Assembly: GCF_000775615.1 (NCBI RefSeq)
Contig: NZ_AVPG01000007.1
Span: 1 to 64,000 of the forward strand
Origin: Pontibacillus litoralis JSM 072002
GTDB lineage: Bacteria > Bacillota > Bacilli > Bacillales > BH030062
Length of the DNA stretch: 64,000 nt
Direction of reading: 5' to 3'
Under the pieces are notes generated by a model. That model did not search any database, was not told the DNA's origin, and saw only the letters and a program-made list of their open reading frames with translations. This document shows positions 25,263 to 33,601 of this stretch, piece by piece (positions within the stretch are counted from its first letter, which is position 1; each line of letters begins with the position of its first letter). Both the position numbers and the translations under genes were made by a program.

Positions 25263-25656
25263 ATGGCAAAGTATTTATTTCCCGCAATTTTTGACCCTGG
25301 AACAGATGGAGATAAAGGCTATATTATTACATTCCCTGATTTACCAGGTTGCATCACAGAAGGCTGTGACACGTCAGAAGCTATGCATATGGCAAAAGAC
25401 GCCCTAGAAGGGTTCTTGTATGGTATGGAAGAAGATAACGAAATCATCCCATCTCCTTCTACTCCAAATGAAATTTCAATACCTACTGGTGGTTTTATCG
25501 TCATCGTTGAAGCATAAACAGATTATATTCGTGAAGACATACAAAATAAAACCATCAAAAAAACATTAACCATGCCTAAGTGATGCAGCTAAATCAGAAG
25601 GCATTAACTTTTCTCAACTACTTCAGTTTGCTATTAAAGAACGTTTAGGTATTTAG
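25263..25656 (+). pseudogene. HicB-family antitoxin, broken
   Basis: The intact 84-codon part (to 25517) is a HicB-type domain with YIITFPDLPGCITEGCD and AMHMAKDALEGFLYGM. A normal HicB continues into a ribbon-helix-helix tail. That tail is still readable after the TAA at 25515: TDYIREDIQNKTIKKTLTMPK, then in another frame SDAAKSEGINFSQLLQFAIK and ERLGI to the stop at 25656. One in-frame stop and one frameshift therefore separate the domain from its DNA-binding end. No hicA is seen on either side. A GGAGG site and the terminator remain in place. Confidence 0.75.
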
Positions 25657-25666
25657 AAACGTTTTT

Positions 25667-25697
25667 GAACCAGGCATTGTGCTTGGTTCTTTTTTTC
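25667..25697 (+). terminator. Terminator of the hicB remnant
   Basis: GAACCAGGCA pairs with TGCTTGGTTC and is followed by a seven-base T-run, 10 bp after the final hicB stop. Confidence 0.85.
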
Positions 25698-25975
25698 TAC
25701 ACAGCCTCTTCTCCATCAAACCATTTACCAAAAAAATAACTACAGCATTTATTGTGAATACTGTAAAAGGATTGTTCAATGCCCATCTTCCCATTTCTCA
25801 TTCATTTACTCCAATAGCTGAATTGTTAGAGGATTTTTTTAGTTTAGACGGTGTAAGTGTAAAGAAATTGCCCACTTTTTTATTAGAAGCCAGTAACAAT
25901 ATATGTTCGGTGAAAAAAGCGAATGAAATATTGAATCAAGTGAAAGAGGATGGACATACACAGAAAGAACGCTAA
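25679..25975 (+). pseudogene. Unassigned coding remnant
   Basis: A 98-codon open frame begins inside the hicB terminator, so its formal start is not credible. The second half (LEDFFSLDGVSVKKLPTFLL and following) looks protein-like, with mixed charged and hydrophobic residues, as in the end of a soluble protein. No ribosome binding site is seen. I do not recognise it; it is probably the 3' end of a lost gene. Confidence 0.3.
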
Positions 25976-26042
25976 GAAACACGAGACTTTCTAGTAAGAA
26001 GCATAGTTCAAGACATTTCGTTTAAAAAGAAGGGAATGAAAT

Positions 26043-26334
26043 ATGTGGAAGCGAATTAAAGTAGTTAATGAGTTTATTAGACTTTCAAGTAGACTCCATG
26101 CCAAGTATTGACCTGGTGACAGGTATGAACAGGTAAGAGATATTTTTTGTAGAAGAAACAGATAAATATACAGATTACCAAAGATCTATTTCGGGAGACT
26201 ATCAAAATGTTAACTTAAGTATAACTAATTATAACGCTATGGACTGTATATTAAACGAATGTTGTAACTTGTTTAGATCACATCAATATATGTTGATATG
26301 CAGGGCTCCTAAGTTTCTTAAACGCACGGATTAG
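26043..26334 (+). pseudogene. Unassigned fragmented gene
   Basis: An ATG at 26043 with a GAAGGGA site opens a 22-codon frame (MWKRIKVVNEFIRLSSR...) that ends at 26111. A different frame is then open for about 65 codons (about 26137 to 26334), reading VEETDKYTDYQRSISGDYQN onward. The pattern suggests one gene broken by a frameshift. I do not recognise the protein. Confidence 0.3.
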
Positions 26335-26362
26335 TGATGGTAAAGGAAAGGGGAAAAAGTAT

Positions 26363-27121
26363 ATGTTGGGTTATTATAGCAATCTTTCTTCACAGGTATA
26401 TGACATAGACAAATATATTGGGCTTTCTTTTGGTGATGTGGAGTTTTACAGCGATAGATTGGCTTCGTGTGAAGGGAAAGTTCTTGAACCTGGGGTTGGT
26501 ACTGGCCGGATTCTTATTCCACTTCTAGAAAAAGGATTAAAAGTTGATGGTTTTGATGTATCCGATGAAATGTTGAAAATTTGCCGTAATAATTGTGAAA
26601 ATAGAGGATTGCAGCCAAAATTGTTTAAAGGGAAAATGGAGTCATTTGCATTGGATACAAAATATGAGGCGATTATCGTACCAACCGGAACATTTTTGTT
26701 GCTACATAAAAGAGAGGATTCCCTTAATGCCTTGAAAAATTTCTATAACCACCTTTCTGATGGAGGCAAGCTTATTTTAGACATCTTTTTGCAAACGGAT
26801 CTAACGGTTGGTAATGTATCGACAAAAACTTGGAAATCTCAAAATGAGGAAATGATCACTTTAGAAAGTAAAATAGTCGAAGTTGATTTTATTAGTCAAT
26901 ATACCATATCTCATCATCGATATGAAAAATGGAATCATGGTCAATTAACACAATCAGAGCTAGAAAGATTTCCACTTCGTTGGTATGGGGTGGAAGAATT
27001 TAAACTGATTCTTGAACAGATTGGTTTTAGAGAGATAATAATCTCAGCCGATTACAAATACGGGGACTATCCTACACATTCAACCCAGACAATTACTTTT
27101 GAAGCAATTGCTAATAAATAA
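26363..27121 (+). CDS. Class I SAM-dependent methyltransferase
   Basis: This 252-residue methyltransferase has motif I VLEPGVGTGRILIPLL near residue 38, the acidic end of strand 2 VDGFDVSDEML, motif II YEAIIVPTGTF and a later GGKLILDIF. It is intact, with an AAAGGGG site before the ATG, and it lies alone in an otherwise decayed region. The substrate is unknown. Similar small enzymes act on small molecules, and a cargo role on a former mobile segment is possible. Confidence 0.82.
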   Translation: MLGYYSNLSSQVYDIDKYIGLSFGDVEFYSDRLASCEGKVLEPGVGTGRILIPLLEKGLKVDGFDVSDEMLKICRNNCENRGLQPKLFKGKMESFALDTKYEAIIVPTGTFLLLHKREDSLNALKNFYNHLSDGGKLILDIFLQTDLTVGNVSTKTWKSQNEEMITLESKIVEVDFISQYTISHHRYEKWNHGQLTQSELERFPLRWYGVEEFKLILEQIGFREIIISADYKYGDYPTHSTQTITFEAIANK

Positions 27122-27148
27122 TTATTAGCGCAAAGGATGCGATTCCCA

Positions 27149-27455
27149 CTAGAGATGAGCCCATTTTATACGAAGCGTGTGAATATACGTTATATCACCA
27201 ACCCATTTTTGGTTGATTGTTATCGTAGAAAAGTCTCCGTTAATAATGTTTACTCGTTCTTTCCCCTTTTCTTTACTAGGTGGCGGAAGAAATTTTGAAC
27301 GATGATGATTGAATACCAGCTTCTTTCATCAAACGTTGAACCCGTTTTCAGCTAATATTGTGACTTTTTTTCAAGCATTTCATCTTAGGTGCACCACGTT
27401 GTTTCTTACTCTCTTCATGAATCTGTGTAATCTTTTTTTAAAAAATTTACGTTTT
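27149..27455 (-). pseudogene. IS3-family (IS150-like) transposase OrfB remnant
   Basis: Read on the minus strand, three frames give consecutive pieces of an IS3-family OrfB: ITQIHEESKKQRGAPK, then KRVQRLMKEAGIQSSS after a stop, then DFSTITINQKWVGDITYIHT ending at a stop at 27149. These match the conserved order H-E-x-S-K-R-x-G-A-P-K, R-V-x-R-L-M and W-x-x-D-I-T-Y-I of this family. At least two stops and frameshifts show that it is dead. The catalytic DDE C-terminal part is missing. Confidence 0.75.
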
Positions 27456-27589
27456 TCACGATAAGGGTTCGATTCTGTTATATTCAAGGAATCCTTAGCA
27501 ACGAAGCATAGCGCGTTTTTATAGCCTTAACGGAGAACATTCAAAATCTATGTTATATTTGAATAAGGTTTTGAAAGGATGCGATTATA

Positions 27590-29779
27590 ATGCCAAAAAG
27601 TTTAGTACTAGCGGAAAAGCCTTCTGTTGCACGTGATATTGCACGTGTATTAAATTGTGATAAAAAAGGAAATGGGTGTTTGGAAGGGAATAAATATATC
27701 GTAACATGGGCGCTTGGACACTTAGTGACACTTGCTGATCCAGAAAGTTACGACGTAAAATACAAAACATGGAAATTAGAAGATTTGCCTATGTTACCTG
27801 AGCGTTTGAAACTAACAGTAATGAAGAAGACTGGAAAACAATTTAACGCTGTTAAAAGCCAAATGAACCGAAAAGATGTTAATGAAATAATCGTGGCAAC
27901 GGATGCAGGTCGTGAAGGTGAACTTGTAGCTCGGTGGATAATCGCTAAGGCGAAAGTAAACAAACCGATTAAGCGTTTATGGATTTCTTCTGTAACGGAT
28001 CAAGCGATTAAAGAAGGTTTCAAAAATCTCAAACCAGGAAAAGACTATGAACATTTATATCATGCTGCTGTTGCACGATCTGAAGCAGATTGGTATATCG
28101 GTTTAAATGCTACTCGAGCCCTTACGACACGTTTCAATGCACAACTAAATTGCGGACGTGTTCAAACACCTACAGTAGCCATAATTGCGACGAGGGAAGA
28201 TGAAATTAAACATTTCAGGGCAGAAACATATTATGGTATCGAAGCACAAACCGATACGATTAAATTAACATGGCAAGATTCAAACGGTAATGGTCGTAGC
28301 TTTAACAAGGAAAAAATTAATGCCATTGTTCAATCAATTGGTCGTCAAGATGCTAAAGTTGTGGCGATTGAACGTAAACCAAAAAAGTCATTTGCTCCGG
28401 GGCTTTATGATTTAACCGAATTACAACGTGATGCAAATAAATTATTCGGCTATTCAGCAAAGGAAACATTAAATATCATGCAGAAGTTGTATGAGCACCA
28501 TAAAGTGTTAACATACCCTCGAACAGATTCACGATTTATTTCAAGTGATATTGTTTCAACGATTCCACAGCGTGTAAAGGCTTTTGCTGTTGGTGAATAT
28601 CGATCAGCTGCAAATAAAATTTTAGCTAAGCCAATTAAAGAAAACAAATCGTTCGTCAATGACTCGAAAGTAGGCGACCATCATGCAATTATACCTACTG
28701 AGGAATGTGTTAATTTCTCCGCCTTCACTAATAAGGAAAGGAAAATTTATGATTTAGTAGTAAAACGGTTCTTAGCAGTTTTATTCCCAGCACACGAATA
28801 TGAACAAGTAACAGTACATACAGATATTGGTGGGGAAAAATTTATTGCTAAAGGTAAAGTAGTAATCAATGCTGGTTGGAAAGAAGTTTATGAAAATCGA
28901 TTTGATGATGAATTAACAGGTGAAATAAAAGAACAATTACTGCCCAACATTGAAAAAGGCGATGTACTAAAGACAAAGTTAGTCACTCAGACATCGGGTC
29001 AAACAAAGCCGCCTGCACGCTTTACAGAGGCTACCTTACTGTCGGCCATGGAAAACCCAACGAAGTATATGCAAACAAGTAATAAAGAGCTTGCAAATAC
29101 TTTAAAATCAACTGGTGGATTAGGTACGGTCGCAACACGAGCAGATATTATTGATAAACTATTCAATTCATTTTTAGTTGAGAAACGTGGTGGTAAAGAA
29201 ATTTATATCACGTCAAAAGGGCGTCAGTTACTTGATTTGGTACCAAAGGAATTACGTTCCCCTGCAACAACAGCTAGATGGGAGCAAAAGCTTGAGTTAG
29301 TTTCTAAAGGTCAGTTGAAAAAAGATGTATTCATTAATGAAATGAAAGAGCACACGAAAGAAATAGTTGCTGAGATTAAATCCAGCGATAAGAAGTACAA
29401 GCACGACAATATTTCAACAAAATCATGCCCTGATTGCGGTAAACCGATGCTTGAAGTAAACGGTAAAAAAGGAAAAATGCTTGTCTGCCAAGATCGTGAA
29501 TGTGGCCACCGTAAAAACGTGTCACGTGTAACAAACGCTCGCTGCCCTCAATGTAAAAAGAAATTGGAATTGCGGGGAGAAGGTAAAGGACAAATTTTTG
29601 CATGTAAATGTGGATATCGTGAAAAACTTTCCTCTTTTGAAGCTCGTCGAAAAAAAGAAAAGGGTAACAAAATGGATAAACGGAGCGTACAGAAGTATTT
29701 AAAGCAACAAGAAAAAGAGACGGAACCAATTAATAATCCATTTGCTGAATTATTAAAAGGGACAAAATTTGATAAATAA
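27590..29779 (+). CDS. topB: DNA topoisomerase III
   Basis: This 729-residue type IA topoisomerase relaxes and decatenates DNA through a covalent tyrosine. An N-terminal Toprim domain has LVLAEKPSVARDIARVL and the acidic TDAGREGELVARWI. The active tyrosine is in VLTYPRTDSR near residue 309. Cys-rich zinc motifs are at the C-terminus (CPDCGKPM, CQDRECGH, CPQCKKK). The length equals the Bacillus chromosomal TopB. An AAAGGATG site lies ahead of the ATG. It is flanked on both sides by decayed DNA, and topB is also a common cargo of conjugative elements, so a mobile origin is possible. Confidence 0.93.
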   Translation: MPKSLVLAEKPSVARDIARVLNCDKKGNGCLEGNKYIVTWALGHLVTLADPESYDVKYKTWKLEDLPMLPERLKLTVMKKTGKQFNAVKSQMNRKDVNEIIVATDAGREGELVARWIIAKAKVNKPIKRLWISSVTDQAIKEGFKNLKPGKDYEHLYHAAVARSEADWYIGLNATRALTTRFNAQLNCGRVQTPTVAIIATREDEIKHFRAETYYGIEAQTDTIKLTWQDSNGNGRSFNKEKINAIVQSIGRQDAKVVAIERKPKKSFAPGLYDLTELQRDANKLFGYSAKETLNIMQKLYEHHKVLTYPRTDSRFISSDIVSTIPQRVKAFAVGEYRSAANKILAKPIKENKSFVNDSKVGDHHAIIPTEECVNFSAFTNKERKIYDLVVKRFLAVLFPAHEYEQVTVHTDIGGEKFIAKGKVVINAGWKEVYENRFDDELTGEIKEQLLPNIEKGDVLKTKLVTQTSGQTKPPARFTEATLLSAMENPTKYMQTSNKELANTLKSTGGLGTVATRADIIDKLFNSFLVEKRGGKEIYITSKGRQLLDLVPKELRSPATTARWEQKLELVSKGQLKKDVFINEMKEHTKEIVAEIKSSDKKYKHDNISTKSCPDCGKPMLEVNGKKGKMLVCQDRECGHRKNVSRVTNARCPQCKKKLELRGEGKGQIFACKCGYREKLSSFEARRKKEKGNKMDKRSVQKYLKQQEKETEPINNPFAELLKGTKFDK

Positions 29780-30020
29780 AGTAAGGTTAAATAATTTATG
29801 AAAATGTTAATTCTCGGTCGGGAAAACCACCCTCCCTGCGATTACCGTTGACAAACGCCAAAAAAGAGCACCTGGCCGAATGGCAGCTGCCCCTTAAAGA
29901 CCTATGTTGCCTTAAGGCGAATATATCGCCTTAAGGCGGTCTATTCTAAAACGCTTCCCGATGGAAAGGACTTGATTTTTCCAATACCTAAATTACTTTA
30001 AGATAAATTTTTCATTCATT
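29780..30020. other. Atypical intergenic stretch after topB
   Basis: This is locally GC-richer than its surroundings, with no gene. It holds a stem of 12-bp arms GCCTTAAGGCGA (29909-29920) and TCGCCTTAAGGC (29926-29937) around a 5-nt loop; each half contains the palindrome GCCTTAAGGC. There is no T-run, so it is not a standard terminator. The composition suggests imported or remnant DNA. Confidence 0.5.
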
Positions 30021-30221
30021 TTACCGAAGCGAAAATAATGAAAAAACAAAATTAACTAGTTTAACAGTAATAAAACATAAGGTCATTAAGATAAGTAACT
30101 CAATACCAAAATACAACAAACCCTTATTGGTTAATCCTGGTGGATTTTTACCTATACTAATGACAAAAGCTATCGTAAATGAAATAACTAAAGAAAACCA
30201 ATTACTATCTAAAAATCTCAT
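30021..30221 (-). CDS. Small two-helix membrane protein
   Basis: This 66-residue protein has two hydrophobic segments (about residues 6-21 and 35-60). The ATG at 30221 has AAAGGTGG just upstream; an in-frame GTG at 30230 would cover that site. It lies 18 bp after a broken secreted-peptide gene on the same strand, which suggests an operon of a secreted product and a membrane partner, as in peptide/immunity pairs. I do not recognise the family. Confidence 0.55.
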   Translation of the reverse strand: MRFLDSNWFSLVISFTIAFVISIGKNPPGLTNKGLLYFGIELLILMTLCFITVKLVNFVFSLFSLR

Positions 30222-30239
30222 GAATACCACCTTTAATAA

Positions 30240-30650
30240 TTAAATATATCCACGGGTTTCACAAAAGTCATCAAAAAAATTATACTTACCTTCAAGATTT
30301 TGACAAGCCTTGGCAATTCCATAAAGGGTTACTTCCGCAACTATAACTGCTCCAGCTGCTCCTGCATTTAGCAATAGGGATTAAAACTAGTGGAAGGGCT
30401 TGAGTTGAAATTTCCCCATTACCTTCTAATTTAGAGGGATCAAACCCAATGGTATCATTTTAGTCTCTTTTGTTCCAGTAATGATTACACGCTCTTCTCC
30501 GTTAGACTCTTTTAAAATTACATCTTCAAAAGGAGTTTCATACCTATTTTTTACTTTTAAAACCTTTTCTGGCTGCTCTTCTGCACTAATAATAGTCGGC
30601 ATTAAAAACATAAACAACCCTAACAATATTAGTAAATTAAACTTTTTCAT
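30240..30650 (-). pseudogene. Secreted peptide precursor with frameshifts
   Basis: The first 74 codons encode a clear signal peptide (MKKFNLLILLGLFMFLMPTI, cleavage near ISA-EE) and a charged segment. The frame then breaks. Reading on through two frameshifts (about 30430-30450 and about 30365) gives FDPSKLEGNGEISTQALPLV, then AGAAGAVIVAEVTLYGIAKA and a Cys-containing tail ending at the stop at 30240. The joined product would be about 135 residues with a Gly/Ala-rich hydrophobic stretch near the end, like some secreted antimicrobial peptides. AAGGAGG precedes the ATG. The family is not recognised, and the lesions could be assembly errors. Confidence 0.55.
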
Positions 30651-30746
30651 TTTTAATTTAACCTCCTTTTTTTAATTAATAAGTTCTACAAAAAACCCTT
30701 CATTTTCATGACTTGTTTAAAAGCATATATAATTCTAAACATTTAA

Positions 30747-30888
30747 AACCGGCGCCCAGGCACGTCTTTTTCCTCTCGATCTCCTTGACCTCATGACACC
30801 CGATGTTGGTGGCGTGAGGTCAAGGAGTTTTCGCAGCGATAGCGAAGAAAAAGAGAGTAACGAAAAGGCGTGCCGATAGGCGCCGGTT
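30747..30888. repeat. GC-rich structured palindromic element, MITE- or ncRNA-like
   Basis: Outer arms AACCGGCGCC (30747-30756) and GGCGCCGGTT (30879-30888) are perfect complements. A second pair GGCACG/CGTGCC (30759-30764, 30869-30874) follows, and an inner 13-bp stem CTCCTTGACCTCA/TGAGGTCAAGGAG (30781-30793, 30815-30827) forms a separate hairpin. The element is markedly GC-richer than the flanks. It fits a miniature repeat with terminal inverted repeats or a structured RNA. No other copy is seen in this window. Confidence 0.7.
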
Positions 30889-30994
30889 ACTACAAACTCC
30901 TCACGAATTCATAAAATGTCTTAGAGAAGGAAGTAAAAAGGTTAAAAGATAAGTTAAGTAACGGGTGAAGCAGAAAATTAAATATCACGTTAAA

Positions 30995-31024
30995 AAAACG
31001 CTCAGAAGATTTTCTGAGCGTTTT
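30995..31024 (-). terminator. Strong hairpin terminator without an obvious gene
   Basis: Perfect 12-bp arms AAAACGCTCAGA and TCTGAGCGTTTT are followed on the minus strand by a T-run (plus-strand A-run at 30992-30998). It looks like the end of a minus-strand transcript whose gene I cannot identify. Confidence 0.75.
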
Positions 31025-31417
31025 AGTTGTGCTGTTTATAATGGGAAAAGGGGTACGAAATTTGTATAAAATATTGCGATATTTCTGATATTATTAACGT
31101 TTTGCCCGCCTGCTCTCCAAGGTGGTTAAAAGGATTTAGATCATTTCGTTTTACTGTTTCCCTTATACGAACGCCTTAAGTCTGGCTTTTGAACTATTGA
31201 CATTTAATTATTTCAATTACGAAAGGATTAATAGATTATTCCGCACGTGCTATGGTATAAGCAACGACAGTAGGGACTACCTGGTAAAAGAGGTGTTTTC
31301 ATTTCGAGTTTTTCACCATAACGGCAACTATACACATAACGAACATGCTCCTTCTGTAGAATCTTCCAATTATTACGTTCTCGATTACAGAATATGAAAT
31401 AGTCCGTTCGTGTTTTA

Positions 31418-31465
31418 TTGACAAAAAGGTAAAACCTCATTAGCATGATAATGATAATCATTATT
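31418..31465 (+). promoter_or_regulatory. Promoter and Fur box of the iron-uptake locus
   Basis: TTGACA (31418-31423) is followed after 17 bp by TAGCAT (31441-31446). The sequence GATAATGATAATCATTATT (31447-31465) is an almost perfect classical Fur box overlapping the expected start point. Iron-loaded Fur would repress the AraC regulator gene and the locus behind it. Confidence 0.85.
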
Positions 31466-31549
31466 ATTGTAATTGATATAAATAATAGTTTATTAGAAAA
31501 ATCTAGTGTAGAAGCATTTACAAACTATTATTGAAGTGAGGTATGTAAT

Positions 31550-32362
31550 GTGAATTTTAACGTTAATCAGTTGGCAGAGCATTTTGCACACGTCCCTTTT
31601 CAAGTGAAAGGCATCTATCGATATGCTAAAGATCCAGGTGTGCCTAACGCTGACTATACAGATTCGTTTCCTGGATTTGTGTTTCCGCTTTCAGGAAAAA
31701 TACAATTTTCATTTAATGGAAATCCTTATATCCTTTCTCCAGGAAAAGTTGTGCATGGTGGCGCAAACATGAATCTATCTCATAAAATGTTTGCCAAAAC
31801 GAACTGGGAATACATTCTGGTTTTATATCGATTGTGTAACTCAGAACCAGAAGAAACAGGCTTTTCTCATCAGCATTTTGAATTATCAACAGGACAATCT
31901 CCGCGCCTTACTGAATTAATTATGCGTCTTTGGCATGTGTATAATCAGCCAGGTGGTATATCAAAGTTTCAGACCGAAATGTTGTTTCGAGATGCATTAA
32001 ATGAAAGTTTTTTATGTGTTAATAGGCAGAATAGCTGTGAATCACATGCTTTATTTGAACGAGTATCTAATTATATTCATGAATACTATTATGAAAGCCA
32101 CACAATAGCCTCACTTGCAGAACAAAACAATGTCAACCGAAATCGACTTTCTTACGTATTTCGAAGGCATGCAGGTATGGGACCAGCAGAATATGTATTG
32201 AAATATCGTTTAAACAGAGCGCAAGAAATGCTATATACAAGTAGTGTACCTGTACAACAAATTGCCCAAACTGTTGGATTTACGGACCCCTTTTATTTTA
32301 GTAGGGTGTTCAAGAAACAATTTGGTGTTTCTCCTACTGATTATCGAGAAGTTCATCAATAA
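31550..32362 (+). CDS. AraC family regulator of siderophore uptake
   Basis: This 270-residue regulator has an N-terminal cupin-like sensor (about residues 30-150) and a C-terminal double helix-turn-helix of the AraC/XylS type (about 170-268). The latter ends with VPVQQIAQTVGFTDPFYFSR and FKKQFGVSPTDYRE. It starts at GTG with GAGG 8 nt upstream, below a Fur box, and is followed by a ferric-siderophore binding protein. This mirrors Btr-like regulators that activate uptake when the siderophore is sensed. The ligand is inferred. Confidence 0.87.
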   Translation: MNFNVNQLAEHFAHVPFQVKGIYRYAKDPGVPNADYTDSFPGFVFPLSGKIQFSFNGNPYILSPGKVVHGGANMNLSHKMFAKTNWEYILVLYRLCNSEPEETGFSHQHFELSTGQSPRLTELIMRLWHVYNQPGGISKFQTEMLFRDALNESFLCVNRQNSCESHALFERVSNYIHEYYYESHTIASLAEQNNVNRNRLSYVFRRHAGMGPAEYVLKYRLNRAQEMLYTSSVPVQQIAQTVGFTDPFYFSRVFKKQFGVSPTDYREVHQ

Positions 32363-32458
32363 TCCATGCTAACTTCAACAAGCATCCATTCTAATCTAAA
32401 AATGCCTTTGCTATACTAGCGACAAGCAATAGATAACATGGTATTGGAGGAGCTTCAT

Positions 32459-33442
32459 ATGCAACAGTTGAAAGGGCTGCTAGTTACCTTGCTATTATTA
32501 GTTGGTATATTGGCAGGCTGTAATGAAACACCTGCTGACAATAAGGTATCGACTAAAGAAGATACGTCTTCAGCAGCAAATAATATAGATGCAACTGAAT
32601 GGCCAAGAACATTTAAAGATGCATTCGATAAAGAAATAGTTATTGAGAAACAGCCAGAAAAATTGGCTTCAATCTGGTACTTTTATCCTGAAATATTAGC
32701 TGCACTAGGTGAGCAACCTGTAGCTACTACTGAAAAAGAGTATCTATCTTCTTTATCATATTTAAAAGGAAAGCTAGATTCAGCTGAAGAATTAGGAGAT
32801 AAATTATCACCTAATATCGAGAAAATTCTTTCTACTGAACCCGATTATATTTTAGCAACGGAACATCATGAAGAAATGTATGATTCACTAGAAAAAATCG
32901 CCCCGGTTATTACGTTAAAATCTGAGGACGTCTATGAGGATTGGCAATATGGACTTCGTACAGTAGCTGAGATTATCGGGAAAGAAGAAGAAGCAGAAAA
33001 AGTAATTGATAAAATGATGAAAGAAATCACCAAAGGTCGTGATGCATTAACTTCGATTGAAGGAGAGACGGTAGCACTTATATTGTCCTGGGACGGAAAG
33101 ACGTTCAATGTGTTAGGGGAAGGGAATCCTGTCTATACACTTGCGTTTGATAAAGAAAAGGGACTGGGACTTACACCAGATGATACATTTAAAGGTGCTA
33201 ATAATGAATTTACTTCGTTTGAAGGAATTTCAACTGTTCAAGCAGACCATATTTTTCTTATAGGTGATATAACAAAAGAGGAAAAATTGATGAGTGAGTT
33301 AGAAGGAAGCAATGTATGGAACGATTTAAATGCAGTTAAGAAAGGCAATGTCTATTTAATGGATTCTTCCGCTATAACAGGGGGGCCATTGGCTACGGAA
33401 TATGCTCTACACCATATGTTAAATGCCTTTAGTGAGTCCTAA
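32459..33442 (+). CDS. Ferric-siderophore binding lipoprotein
   Basis: This 327-residue lipoprotein of the FecB/FhuD fold delivers iron-siderophore to the permeases downstream. The lipobox ILAGC is near residue 18. Family landmarks follow: WPRTFKDAFDKEIVIEKQPE, the ILSTEPDYILA segment, and a closing LATEYALHHMLNAF. The ATG at 32459 follows GGAGG by 9 nt; an in-frame ATG upstream covers that site. It lies about 96 bp behind the AraC gene, probably in the same Fur-controlled unit. Confidence 0.9.
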   Translation: MQQLKGLLVTLLLLVGILAGCNETPADNKVSTKEDTSSAANNIDATEWPRTFKDAFDKEIVIEKQPEKLASIWYFYPEILAALGEQPVATTEKEYLSSLSYLKGKLDSAEELGDKLSPNIEKILSTEPDYILATEHHEEMYDSLEKIAPVITLKSEDVYEDWQYGLRTVAEIIGKEEEAEKVIDKMMKEITKGRDALTSIEGETVALILSWDGKTFNVLGEGNPVYTLAFDKEKGLGLTPDDTFKGANNEFTSFEGISTVQADHIFLIGDITKEEKLMSELEGSNVWNDLNAVKKGNVYLMDSSAITGGPLATEYALHHMLNAFSES

Positions 33443-33601
33443 GAAGTCAAGAAGAACTACATCGACTTCTTTGTATAACATATGAATGATAAGTTTCCGT
33501 TTGCGTATTTTTAAAAAATGAACGGAGACTTACGAGTGAATACTATTTGAAGCAAAATCCTGTCATGATATAAAGGTAGTTAAAAACAAGGAGGGCTTAT
33601 T

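Larger units (their letters stand above)
30651..31417. other. Gene-poor region with a structured element
   Basis: About 770 bp lack a credible gene. It contains the GC-rich palindromic element at 30747-30888 and a strong hairpin at 30995-31024. Apparent frames at 31197-31397 (plus) and 31228-31461 (minus) lack ribosome binding sites. Confidence 0.5.

Noticed and set aside
29909-29937. Hairpin after topB as its terminator
   Set aside because: Stem is strong but there is no T-run and it lies about 130 bp from the stop; kept as an unexplained palindrome instead.
31197-31461. Overlapping frames on both strands ahead of the Fur box
   Set aside because: No ribosome sites, unusual Tyr/His/Cys-rich content, and overlap with the promoter of the iron locus.
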